Assembly (NCBI GenBank): GCA_005879255.1
Contig: VBKY01000259.1
Span: forward strand, 1,799-10,346
Length of the DNA stretch: 8,548 nucleotides
Direction: 5' to 3'
Origin: Deltaproteobacteria bacterium
GTDB lineage: Bacteria; Desulfobacterota_B; Binatia; UBA9968
Shown here: piece by piece, positions 1-6,541 of the stretch
Position numbering within the stretch: the first letter of the stretch is position 1
Layout of the letters: every line of letters begins with the position of its first letter
The notes under the pieces: generated by a model
Databases searched by the model: none
Told to the model about the DNA's origin: nothing
Seen by the model: only the letters and a program-made list of their open reading frames with translations
Made by a program: the position numbers and the translations under genes

Positions 1-193
1 TTGACGGCTTGCCCGACTGACCGGTGCCGCGATAGTCGTGAATGATCACGCGGTGGTCTTTGGAAAATTCTCGGACCTGGTAGATCTTCCAAACTTCACC
101 GTCGCAGGCGGTTTCGCTCAGAAAGACCATCGGGCGGCCCCTGCCATGTTCTTCATAGTAGATTTCAACGTCGTTTACTTTTACCGTTGGCAT
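1..193 (-). CDS. Alpha/beta hydrolase fold protein, N-terminal fragment (runs off left edge)
   Basis: Reading leftward from an ATG at 193 gives 64 uninterrupted codons to the window edge, so only the N-terminus is visible. It begins MPTVKVNDVEIYYEEHGRGR, the usual first two beta strands of alpha/beta hydrolases, and residues 53-60 read DYRGTGQS, the D-x-R-G-x-G-x-S signature before the nucleophile region. An AAGGAG ribosome site (complement of 201-206) lies 7 bases before the start, which decides it over the out-of-frame ATG at 198. Odd point: where most members have an HG oxyanion-loop motif after the second strand, this one reads MVFLSETACDG (22-32), with no HG pair. The nucleophile, acid and His lie outside the window, so substrate and catalytic competence are unknown. 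It is transcribed divergently from the rest of the window. The fold assignment is good; a specific enzyme cannot be named. Confidence 0.8.
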   Translation of the reverse strand, partial: MPTVKVNDVEIYYEEHGRGRPMVFLSETACDGEVWKIYQVREFSKDHRVIIHDYRGTGQSGKPS

Positions 194-341
194 GTCATTT
201 CTCCTTGCTCCGTTGATGCATAGTTGAAGTGAATGCTGTTGGCAAGAAGATGCAGAGATTTCTTGACTGTGAATGCGCGGCGGCGATATGGCAGAGCTAG
301 CATTCGCGACAAATCAGATGCTGTGCGAGAGGGCCACAATC

Positions 342-1367
342 ATGAAACCGATTTTTGTACTCCGGTCGGCAATGATGCAATTCCTGTCCGCCGTTGTTTC
401 TATCATCGCGCTGTTGCCGGCCGGCGGATTATCTCAAGAACTCACCAAGCTGCCCTTCCCTTACGGCCCGCTTGGACTTAACAGCCTGCCTTGGGTCATT
501 GCCAAAGAAACGCGGCTGTTCGAAAAGAACGGTCTCGATGTCGAGATGGTGTACGTCGGCGCATCCGCGGTGATCGTCCAGTCGATGCTTTCCGGCTCCG
601 CTAACGTCGCCGGCTTTGGCGGTCCAGCGGTCGCTACCAACGTGTTGCGCGGCGGTGACATCATTCAAGTCGCGGCCATGGCGCCTTACTTTACCCAATC
701 GCTCCTGGTGCGTGCCGATATTCGCGATCTTCGCAGCCTGCAAGGAAAGAAAATCGGCATTACTCGCTTCGGCGCGGTTACCGATTTTGCGCTCAGGACG
801 ATCATTGAGCGCCATAACATCAAGGATGTGAACGTTCTCCAAATGGGTGGTTTCCCGGAAGCCGTCGCGGGACTATCCCGTGGAGCTATCGACGGCGCCG
901 TGTTCTCGCCACCGCACAACTTTCGCATGGCGAAGGAAGGCTTTCGCGAGTTGATCTCGCCGAAAGACCTGCGCGCAATGGGCAGTGGTTTCCTGACCCA
1001 AGGCATCGTCGCGCGGAAATCATTCGCGGCGAGCCATCGCGACATTGTCGTACGCCTGATCAAAGCGACGCTCGAAGCGACCAAACACGCGCTGACCAAT
1101 GAAGAGTCTACCAAGCGGGTGATTTCGAAATATCTCGGTGTTACCGATGGCGATCTTCTCCGCCAGAGTTATCTTTATGTCACGGAAACTTTCGTTCGCG
1201 AACCTTTTGTGCCCGAGAGCACGATGCAGTCGATGGTTCAACGCATGGTTCAGGTCAACATGATCGACGCAAAATCCGCACAGACGACGCCGACAAGCGC
1301 GTACTTCGACAATAGTTATGTGGCAGAGCTGAAACAGAGCGGTTTCCTCGACAATCTTTGGAAGTAA
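342..1367 (+). CDS. ABC transporter substrate-binding protein, NMT1/SsuA-like (SBP1)
   Basis: A 341-residue exported solute-binding protein, presumably periplasmic. The N-terminus has a basic start (MKPIFVLRSA), a hydrophobic core at about 13-27 and a likely cleavage near residues 29-33 (GLSQE). The mature part has the NMT1/SsuA/TauA layout: a first strand followed by WVIAKETRLFEKNGLDVEMV (51-70), then a Gly/Ala-rich ligand segment (VGASAVIVQSMLSGSANVAG), the hinge-like SLQGKKIGITRFGAVTDFAL (132-151) and GAIDGAVFSPP (181-191). The ATG at 342 is chosen because the signal peptide begins there and GAGAGGG (327-333) lies 8 bases upstream; an in-frame ATG at 273 would add 23 residues ahead of the signal peptide. 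No permease or ATPase is nearby. Family members bind sulfonates, nitrate, pyrimidine precursors or aromatic acids; the ligand here cannot be deduced. It is separated from SBP2 by 96 bases and is a distant paralog of it. Confidence 0.87.
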   Translation: MKPIFVLRSAMMQFLSAVVSIIALLPAGGLSQELTKLPFPYGPLGLNSLPWVIAKETRLFEKNGLDVEMVYVGASAVIVQSMLSGSANVAGFGGPAVATNVLRGGDIIQVAAMAPYFTQSLLVRADIRDLRSLQGKKIGITRFGAVTDFALRTIIERHNIKDVNVLQMGGFPEAVAGLSRGAIDGAVFSPPHNFRMAKEGFRELISPKDLRAMGSGFLTQGIVARKSFAASHRDIVVRLIKATLEATKHALTNEESTKRVISKYLGVTDGDLLRQSYLYVTETFVREPFVPESTMQSMVQRMVQVNMIDAKSAQTTPTSAYFDNSYVAELKQSGFLDNLWK

Positions 1368-1392
1368 ATCGTCACCGGAAAAGGCAAATCGC

Positions 1393-1434
1393 TTGACGCC
1401 GAGTATGCCTTTCGCATAGTTTCGCGATAGTTTC
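1393..1434 (+). promoter_or_regulatory. Possible promoter with 8-base direct repeat upstream of SBP2
   Basis: The gap between SBP1 and SBP2 holds TTGACG (1393-1398) and CATAGT (1415-1420) with a 16-base spacer, matching the sigma-70 consensus at 5/6 and 4/6 positions. Overlapping the downstream box is a direct repeat, ATAGTTTC at 1416-1423 and 1427-1434, an 11-base or one-helical-turn period that could be an operator. The lineage's sigma factor preferences are unknown, and such boxes can arise by chance, so this is tentative. Confidence 0.3.
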
Positions 1435-1463
1435 TTTTAGCGCGGGTTTGGCGGAGGTCTTCA

Positions 1464-2477
1464 ATGCCGCAGCAGTGGCGCAGCATAAGTTTTTGGTTCG
1501 TCATCATTCTCAACGCAATTAATGTGCCCACCGTGGGCGCGCAAGAAAGGGTCAGGCTCGGTCTCAGCTCGGTCAGCGCAACCTCCGGCAGTATTTGGGT
1601 CGCCGAAGAAAAAGGACTATTCAAGAAACACGGCATCGATGCTGAAGTGATCATCATCGGTGGCGGCGCCGCTCGCGTGGTGAGCTCGCTGATCTCCGGC
1701 GAGATTCAATTTTCGGTCGGCGGCGGCGATGCGGTCATTCGTGCCGACCTCAGAGGCGCCGATGGCGTGCTCGTGGCTTCGCCGATGAAAACCGGATTGC
1801 AGCGGCTAATGGTGCGGCCGGAAATAAAAACCCCCGCCGATCTCAAGGGCAAGACCATCGCGATCACCCGCTTTGGTTCCGCGTCCCACTGGGTGTTGCA
1901 ACTGTTCTTGCGCAAATGGGGCATGCGCACGGATGAGATCAAGATGCTTCAGCTCGGCTCGTCGCCTGCGATGTTCGCAAGTTTCGAAAAAGGCGTAGTC
2001 GACGGCGCGGTATTCACGATCCCGACGTTCTTTCTCGCGGAAGAGCGCGGCTACCGCGTCCTGGCCGATCCGGTGGACATGGACATTTACTATTTGCAAA
2101 ACTCCGTCGACAGCACGCGAAGCTACATCAAGCGTAACCGCGACCAAGCCCTGCGCGTCGTCAAAGCGCTCTGCGAAGGCCTCGCCTATTTCCGAAAAAA
2201 CAAGAAGGACAGCATACAGATCATGCAAAAGAAGCTGCGCATCCAATCCGCCCAGGAAAGAGACGTCAAATATCTCGAGCTTTCCTACAATCTTTTAGCC
2301 GATAAGTTTTACAACCAAGTCCCCTACGCCACGCCCAAAGCCGTCGAGACCACCCTCGAGTTCGTTGCCGGCGAAGAACCAAAGGCCAAGGGGGCCGATC
2401 CCAAACAATTCCTCGACGAAAGTTTGGTGCGCGAAGTCGAGGCGAGCGGTTTCATCAAGTCGCTGTACGAGAAATGA
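1464..2477 (+). CDS. ABC transporter substrate-binding protein, NMT1/SsuA-like (SBP2)
   Basis: A 337-residue exported solute-binding protein. The signal peptide covers about residues 1-26, with hydrophobic core FWFVIILNAI (10-19) and a clear VGA|QE cleavage site at 26/27. The mature chain follows the same fold markers as SBP1: IWVAEEKGLFKKHGIDAEVI (44-63), the ligand-loop GGGAARVVSSLISGE, PADLKGKTIAITRFGSASHW (124-143) and GVVDGAVFTIP (177-187). The start is supported by GGAGG six bases before the ATG. The C-terminus (VREVEASGFIKSLYEK) parallels SBP1's VAELKQSGFLDNLWK, showing common ancestry. It lies directly before a palindromic array and crotonase 1, an arrangement repeated by SBP3 and crotonase 2. 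No transport partner genes are present. The ligand is unknown; a carboxylic acid fed into the neighbouring CoA pathway is an inference from context only. Confidence 0.87.
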   Translation: MPQQWRSISFWFVIILNAINVPTVGAQERVRLGLSSVSATSGSIWVAEEKGLFKKHGIDAEVIIIGGGAARVVSSLISGEIQFSVGGGDAVIRADLRGADGVLVASPMKTGLQRLMVRPEIKTPADLKGKTIAITRFGSASHWVLQLFLRKWGMRTDEIKMLQLGSSPAMFASFEKGVVDGAVFTIPTFFLAEERGYRVLADPVDMDIYYLQNSVDSTRSYIKRNRDQALRVVKALCEGLAYFRKNKKDSIQIMQKKLRIQSAQERDVKYLELSYNLLADKFYNQVPYATPKAVETTLEFVAGEEPKAKGADPKQFLDESLVREVEASGFIKSLYEK

Positions 2478-2492
2478 ACCGATGAAAGACAA

Positions 2493-2600
2493 TTGGAGTG
2501 CTGGAGTATTGGAATACTGGAGTACTGGGGCGGACAAACCCAATACTCCACCACTCCATCACTCCAATACTCCAGTCTCTACTTGACTCCATCACTCCAA
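2493..2600 (+). repeat. Palindromic array with 8-base period between SBP2 and crotonase 1
   Basis: The left arm is four degenerate octamers: TGGAGTGC, TGGAGTAT, TGGAATAC, TGGAGTAC (2494-2525). After a short spacer the right arm carries the complementary register: CCAATACT, CCACCACT, CCATCACT, CCAATACT (2540-2571), then a degenerate unit and a further GACTCCATCACTCCAA (2585-2600). Left and right arms are inverted repeats, so a strand could fold into an imperfect stem of about four octamers; alternatively the outermost TTGGAGTG (2493-2500) pairs exactly with CACTCCAA (2593-2600). It occupies most of the 143-base gap and ends just before the crotonase ribosome site. There is no T-run to make it a classical terminator; an mRNA-stabilising or attenuating hairpin is possible but unproven. 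Confidence 0.85.
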
Positions 2601-2620
2601 GTTTTCCCTGAGGAGTTTTC

Positions 2621-3502
2621 ATGCCTGATTACAAAGAGATCCTTTTCGAGAAGCAGCGCGGCGGCGTGCTGATCACGTTGAATCGCCCTGAAGCCCTCAA
2701 CGCGATCACTCGACCCATGCTGAAAGAACTACACAATGCGCTCGATGAAGCCGAAGCCGATCCCCAGATCCGCGCCATCGTGATCACCGGCGCCGGACGC
2801 GCTTTCAGCTCAGGGTTCGACCAGGCGACGACGAGCGGCCGGCGCCGCGACATTCAATGGCCGCAAGGTATCCAAACCGGCATGAGCGCGGCGGATCTGA
2901 TGAATTATTGGAGCGCCGATGACGTCAAGCTGATTCGAATATTCGAAATGACCAAACCGGTTATCGCCGCGGTGCGCGGCTGGGCGATGGGCGGCGGTTG
3001 CTGGCTCGCCCTCTACACGCACATGACGATCGCCGCCGAAGACGCCGTCTTCGCGCAACCCGAAGTGCGCCACGGATCTAATACGACTTTCATGTGGACC
3101 TTGCTCGCAGGATTTAAGAATGCCCTGCGCTACGGATTGGTCGGCGATCACATCGACGCCCAGGAAGCCTTACGAATCGGTCTGGTGAACAAAGTCGTCG
3201 CCGCCGATCAACTGCTCGACGAGTGTTTCAGGATTGTCGAGCGCATCGCCCACGTGCCGCCTGAAACCGTGAAGATCAATCTGCAGATCTCCACCATGGG
3301 ACTGCAGATGATGGGCCTGCGCGACGCGCTGCGCATGGATGAAACGCTGTCGATCCCCGCGCATATGATGCTCAACGAAGAATTTCGCCGGCCGCTCGAT
3401 GAAGCGCGCGCGAGCCAAGGCACCAAAGCGTATCTGCAAATGCGCGACGGGCCGTTTCAGCCCGAGCCGTTCGGACCGAGGGCGAAGAAAAAAACGGGGT
3501 GA
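2621..3502 (+). CDS. Crotonase-superfamily protein (enoyl-CoA hydratase/isomerase-like) 1
   Basis: A 293-residue cytosolic crotonase, expected to act on an acyl-CoA. Visible family features: VLITLNRPEALNAI (16-29) at the CoA-binding entrance; first oxyanion-hole segment GRAFSSGFD (59-67); second, GWAMGGG (120-126); and FAQPEVRHG (144-152). Against rat mitochondrial enoyl-CoA hydratase, Glu164 corresponds to Glu148 here, but the Glu144 position (GGGCELA in the classic enzyme) is Trp128 (GGGCWLA). Ordinary two-Glu hydration is therefore doubtful; an isomerase, hydrolase, decarboxylase or altered hydratase are alternatives. At 293 residues it is longer than the usual 255-265, from an insert near 68-105 (containing GRRRDIQWP) and a C-terminal tail ending in PFQPEPFGPRAKKKTG. 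The ATG has AGGAG five bases upstream. It is about 72% identical, without gaps, to crotonase 2 (hand count 210/293). The fold is certain; the reaction is not. Confidence 0.9.
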   Translation: MPDYKEILFEKQRGGVLITLNRPEALNAITRPMLKELHNALDEAEADPQIRAIVITGAGRAFSSGFDQATTSGRRRDIQWPQGIQTGMSAADLMNYWSADDVKLIRIFEMTKPVIAAVRGWAMGGGCWLALYTHMTIAAEDAVFAQPEVRHGSNTTFMWTLLAGFKNALRYGLVGDHIDAQEALRIGLVNKVVAADQLLDECFRIVERIAHVPPETVKINLQISTMGLQMMGLRDALRMDETLSIPAHMMLNEEFRRPLDEARASQGTKAYLQMRDGPFQPEPFGPRAKKKTG

Positions 3503-3527
3503 TGGTTTCATCGATTATCGATTCTTC

Positions 3528-4160
3528 ATGAAGCGCAAACCAGACAAACGATATCGGCACTCACTTCGGCTGAAAGGCTATGATTACACTCAAGCGGGAG
3601 CCTACTTTGTCACAATCGTTACAGAGCGACGCAATTGTCTTTTTGGAAGAATTATCGACGGCGAAATGTACTTGAACTTAGTGGGGCGAATTGTGCAATC
3701 GGTATGGAACCAATTGCCGAAGCATTTCTCAGGAATCGATATCGACGTGTTTGTTATCATGCCAAATCACGTTCACGGAATTATTTATATCGCGGACAAC
3801 TCGCGCCGCTCCGTAGGGGCGCAGCATGCTGCGCCTTCTAATCCAAACGTTCAGCCCGGGTCGTTAGGAGCAATTATCCGATCATTCAAGTCAGCCGTCA
3901 CTAAACGATACAATGAAGAACACGGTAGATCGGGGTTAGAAATCTGGCAACGGAATTACTACGAACATATCATCCGTGATGAAAGAGCCTTGATTAGCAT
4001 CCGGGAATATATCGGAACCAATTCTGCTCGATGGTCTAGCGATCCCGAAAATCCAGCTGCCACGCAGGCAGAATCGACAGACGTTTGGCAATCCGATCAC
4101 AACAGGCTTTCTGAAAGGGCGCAGCATGCTGCGCCCCTACGCGGTATCCGGAAAATGTAA
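3528..4160 (+). CDS. REP-associated tyrosine transposase (RAYT, Y1/IS200-like HUH)
   Basis: A 210-residue single-strand DNA transposase of the Y1 HUH group. Evidence: the N-terminal RHSLRLKGYDYTQAGAYFVT (10-29); MPNHVHGII (78-86) with the metal-binding His81-Val-His83; and WQRNYYEHIIRDE (140-152), where Tyr144 or Tyr145 would be the nucleophile, followed by YIGTNSARW (161-169). RAYTs cut and join REP palindromes. An in-frame upstream ATG at 3399 is rejected because those 43 codons overlap the end of crotonase 1 and encode no transposase sequence. No strong ribosome site precedes 3528. Two REP-like palindromes lie inside the frame and are translated as VGAQHAAP (96-103) and RAQHAAP (197-203), the second forming almost the end of the protein, which makes it longer than typical RAYTs. 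GC is about 46% over 3541-3720, against about 67% in sampled lines of crotonase 1, consistent with transfer into this gene cluster. All visible core motifs are intact. Confidence 0.88.
   Translation: MKRKPDKRYRHSLRLKGYDYTQAGAYFVTIVTERRNCLFGRIIDGEMYLNLVGRIVQSVWNQLPKHFSGIDIDVFVIMPNHVHGIIYIADNSRRSVGAQHAAPSNPNVQPGSLGAIIRSFKSAVTKRYNEEHGRSGLEIWQRNYYEHIIRDERALISIREYIGTNSARWSSDPENPAATQAESTDVWQSDHNRLSERAQHAAPLRGIRKM
3813..3840 (+). repeat. REP-like palindrome inside the transposase gene, left copy
   Basis: The core GGCGCAGCATGCTGCGCC (3818-3835) is a perfect 18-base palindrome. Its left flank begins GTAG (3813-3816), the tetranucleotide known to border REP elements recognised by RAYT enzymes in E. 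coli; its right flank is degraded (CCTTCTA). It is read in the transposase frame as VGAQHAAPS and falls between the HUH motif and the catalytic Tyr helix. Confidence 0.8.
4113..4140 (-). repeat. REP-like palindrome inside the transposase gene, inverted right copy
   Basis: The core GGGCGCAGCATGCTGCGCCC (4117-4136) is a perfect 20-base palindrome followed by CTAC (4137-4140), which is GTAG on the minus strand; its left flank is degraded (TGAAA). It is therefore inverted relative to the copy at 3813, both having GTAG on the outside. It encodes the last part of the transposase (ERAQHAAPL), whose stop lies about 20 bases beyond. Confidence 0.8.
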
Positions 4161-4163
4161 ATC

Positions 4164-4168
4164 GAGGG
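4164..4168 (+). promoter_or_regulatory. Ribosome binding site fixing a TTG start
   Basis: GAGGG lies four bases before TTG 4173 and only three bases after the transposase stop. It decides the rare TTG start of the acyl-CoA synthetase. The first in-frame ATG (codon 20, SPLMNPKSV) has no comparable site and would begin directly at the CoA-binding domain. Confidence 0.6.
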
Positions 4169-4172
4169 AACT

Positions 4173-6356
4173 TTGCTATCCAATCAAGCTCAAGATGACT
4201 CGTCCGTTTGGCGCGATCTCTCGCCGCTCATGAACCCCAAGTCCGTGGCGATCATCGGCGCGTCGCAGCGTACCACCTCCGCGCTCAATCGTGAGCCGCG
4301 TGGAAACCGGGTCATCCGTAACTTGAGAAATTTCGGCTATCCCGGCCGAGTCGTTGCGATTAATCCAAAATACACTGAGGTGATGGATTGTCCGTGTTAT
4401 CCCGATATCGCGGCCATTCCGGAGCCTGTGGACTGCGTCGTTTTGGCCGTGCCCAATCGCCACGTGCCGGATTTATTGGAATCGGCGGCAAACGCCGGTA
4501 CTCGCGCTGCCGTGGTATTCTCGGCCGGCTTCGCCGAAATCGGTGCCGACGGAAAAGAACGCCAGGCAAGACTCGAAGCGTTATCGCGCGAACGCGGCTT
4601 CCTTATCTGCGGCCCGAACTGTTACGGAGTGTTGAATGTTTTCGGCAAAGCGATTCTGTTTGCCTCGACGATTCCGCCGGGCTTCCTTGCCGGCCCTGTC
4701 GCGTTGGTCTCGCAAAGTGGCGGCTTGAGCACGACCATTGCAAACGCTTTGATGCTCAACCGCCACGTCGGTCTCAGCCATATCGTTTCCTGCGGCAATC
4801 AATCCGGGGCATCATTCGAGGAATACTTTAATTATTTCATCGACGACAATAACACGCGCGTGATCGCTGCGTTTGTTGAAGGATTCAAGCAGCCCGATAA
4901 ATTGCTCGCCGTCGCTCAGAAAGCCGCCGCGCACAACAAGCCTCTTATTATTCTAAAGGGCGGCCGCTCGGAGGTCTCCAAGCGTGCCGCTGCGACCCAC
5001 TCCGGCTCCCTGGCCGGCGCGGCGGAAGTCGTCGATGCGGCGTTTCGCCAAGGCGGCATCGTTTCGGTGCGCAGCCTGAACGAATTGATCGACGCGGTCA
5101 GCGTCTTCTCCTGCGATACGTTTGCAAAACAATATAACGGTGGCCGGCGCATCGGCGTGCTGAGCGGCTCGGGCGGCGAGTGCACGCTGGTTTCCGACGC
5201 AGCGGCCAACGTCGGACTCCAGGTGCCCGAATTGACGGAGACGACCAAGTCGCAATTGCAGCAAGCCGTAGCCGACTTTGGCAATATGAACAATCCGCTC
5301 GATGGCACCGGCGCCATGTACGATGACGAGAAAATTTTTCCTCGGCTGCTCCAGGCATTAATCGAAGATAGCAACATTGACGTTGTCACGATCAATCTCG
5401 AGGCCAACGATCCCAGGCCGAAAGAATTGAAGAGCGGCAACCGCTTTTCCGCAGCCATAGAAAATGCCGCGGCAACCAGCAAAAAGCCCATCGCCTGCTT
5501 CAGTTCCATCGTTGGCGGTCCGGTGGACCCGGATATTCTTTTACCGTTGCGCCAAGCGGGCGTGCCGCTCATGGAGGGCGCGGAGTGCGCCACCGCCACC
5601 ATCCGCAATTTGGCCGAATATTACGAGTTCCGGAGAAACCAGACACAGACGGCAAAAGCAACCGCGTCCCCTCCCACGCCTCGTAACAAGCTACCTTCCG
5701 GAGTTTTGCCGGCGGAATCCGCTTTTCGTCTGTTCGACGAATTCGGCATTCCGGTCGTACCGACCGTATTGGCCCACAGCGCCGACGAGGCCGAAGCCGC
5801 GGCCGAACGCATGAGCTTCCCCGTTGCCCTGAAAATCGAATCGGCCGACATCACACACAAGAGCGATGTCGGCGGCGTGACGCTAAGGCTCTCCAGTGTC
5901 GCGGAAGTGCGCGACGCATTCACGCAAATTCACAATCAAGTCAGCGCCAAATTACCGCAGGCGAAAATCGATGGCGTTGTCGTGCAGCGAATGGCAGGCG
6001 AAGGCGTCGAGATGATCCTCGGCGTCAAACGAGATCCGATGTTCGGCCCGGTAGTTCTGTGCGGCTTCGGCGGCATTCTCGTTGAGCTTCTCAAGGACGT
6101 CGCCATCGGTATTCCACCGCTTTCGCGTGAGCAGGCCCGCGACATGATCAAAAGACTGCGCGGCTTCCCGATTCTCGGCGGCGTGCGCGGCAAACCGCCA
6201 GCGGATGCGGACGCGTTGTGCGACGCGATTGTCGGCGTCTCTCGCCTTGCAGCGAGCCTTGGCGATCAGCTCGTCGGTTTGGACATAAATCCGCTAATTG
6301 TATTCCCGAACGGCAAGGGAGTGGTTGCCGTGGATGCGCTGGTGGAGATTCAATGA
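4173..6356 (+). CDS. Acyl-CoA synthetase, NDP-forming type (fused alpha-beta, acetate--CoA ligase family)
   Basis: A 727-residue cytosolic ligase expected to make an acyl-CoA from a carboxylic acid, CoA and ATP with release of ADP and phosphate (or the reverse). Order of domains: CoA-binding Rossmann domain (about 20-125, NPKSVAIIGAS then VVFSAGFAEIG); two succinyl-CoA-synthetase-like flavodoxin domains (about 145-480, with GPVALVSQSGGLSTTIAN and RIGVLSGSGGECTLVSDAA); a linker rich in Pro, Thr and Ala (about 488-507); and a C-terminal ATP-grasp domain (about 510-727). Both phospho-relay histidines of the family are visible: His276 in RAAATHSGSLAG (usually ASHTG) and His562 in ITHKSDVGGV. Length is close to the usual 700 for fused forms. 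The TTG start is chosen for the GAGGG before it. It follows the transposase by 12 bases, so the transposase region appears inserted between crotonase 1 and this gene. Acetate, propionate, pimelate or an aromatic acid are possible substrates; the sequence does not tell. Confidence 0.9.
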   Translation: MLSNQAQDDSSVWRDLSPLMNPKSVAIIGASQRTTSALNREPRGNRVIRNLRNFGYPGRVVAINPKYTEVMDCPCYPDIAAIPEPVDCVVLAVPNRHVPDLLESAANAGTRAAVVFSAGFAEIGADGKERQARLEALSRERGFLICGPNCYGVLNVFGKAILFASTIPPGFLAGPVALVSQSGGLSTTIANALMLNRHVGLSHIVSCGNQSGASFEEYFNYFIDDNNTRVIAAFVEGFKQPDKLLAVAQKAAAHNKPLIILKGGRSEVSKRAAATHSGSLAGAAEVVDAAFRQGGIVSVRSLNELIDAVSVFSCDTFAKQYNGGRRIGVLSGSGGECTLVSDAAANVGLQVPELTETTKSQLQQAVADFGNMNNPLDGTGAMYDDEKIFPRLLQALIEDSNIDVVTINLEANDPRPKELKSGNRFSAAIENAAATSKKPIACFSSIVGGPVDPDILLPLRQAGVPLMEGAECATATIRNLAEYYEFRRNQTQTAKATASPPTPRNKLPSGVLPAESAFRLFDEFGIPVVPTVLAHSADEAEAAAERMSFPVALKIESADITHKSDVGGVTLRLSSVAEVRDAFTQIHNQVSAKLPQAKIDGVVVQRMAGEGVEMILGVKRDPMFGPVVLCGFGGILVELLKDVAIGIPPLSREQARDMIKRLRGFPILGGVRGKPPADADALCDAIVGVSRLAASLGDQLVGLDINPLIVFPNGKGVVAVDALVEIQ

Positions 6357-6414
6357 TGGAATCGTAAAGGCATGAAGCCTCTTTCACAGAACTATCGCGC
6401 CGTGATCTCGAAAT

Positions 6415-6495
6415 CGTCATTCCCGCGAAGGCGGGAATCCAGGTTAGATTACTTCGCCTGGATCCCGGCTCGCGCTGCGCTTGGCCGGGATGACG
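6415..6495 (+). repeat. 81-bp palindromic intergenic element (MITE/REP-like)
   Basis: The element opens with CGTCATTCCCGC and closes with GCCGGGATGACG, near-perfect terminal inverted repeats. It holds three nested stems: ATTCCCGC/GCGGGAAT around GAAG (6419-6438); ATCCAGG/CCTGGAT (6437-6443 with 6457-6463); and ATCCCGGC/GCCGGGAT (6462-6469 with 6484-6491). Elements of this CGTCATTCCCGCGAAGGCGGGAAT type are common between genes in many bacteria. It takes up nearly half of the 185-base gap between the synthetase and SBP3, and no coding potential is seen there. Confidence 0.8.
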
Positions 6496-6532
6496 CAGTG
6501 CGAGCTTACCTGGTCTTGGTGACCCGCCACTT

Positions 6533-6537
6533 GGAGG
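6533..6537 (+). promoter_or_regulatory. Ribosome binding site fixing a GTG start
   Basis: GGAGG precedes GTG 6542 by four bases. An overlapping ATG at 6540 is followed immediately by TGA, so it cannot be the start; GTG begins an ideal signal peptide. Confidence 0.65.
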
Positions 6538-6541
6538 GAAT

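Noticed and set aside
263..292. TTGACT with TATGGC at 18-base spacing as a promoter for SBP1
   Set aside because: The downstream box matches the consensus at only three positions; too weak to list as a feature, though the divergent gap must hold promoters.
273..341. Upstream in-frame start (ATG 273) for SBP1
   Set aside because: It would place 23 non-hydrophobic residues ahead of a normal signal peptide; ATG 342 has GAGAGGG upstream and starts the signal sequence directly.
2493..2600. CRISPR-like repeat array
   Set aside because: Units are 8 bases, degenerate, without spacers, and are inverted between arms; no cas genes nearby.
3399..3527. Upstream in-frame start (ATG 3399) for the transposase
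   Set aside because: It overlaps the last 104 bases of crotonase 1 in another frame and adds a basic segment unlike any RAYT N-terminus.
4916..5608. 230-codon open frame on the minus strand
   Set aside because: It lies wholly opposite the flavodoxin-like domains of the acyl-CoA synthetase, whose protein is clearly conserved. Long antisense frames are expected in GC-rich genes; no recognisable domain is visible.
6365..6386. Terminator after the acyl-CoA synthetase (AGGC/GCCT stem followed by CTTTC)
   Set aside because: A four-base stem and a broken T-run are too weak to support termination.
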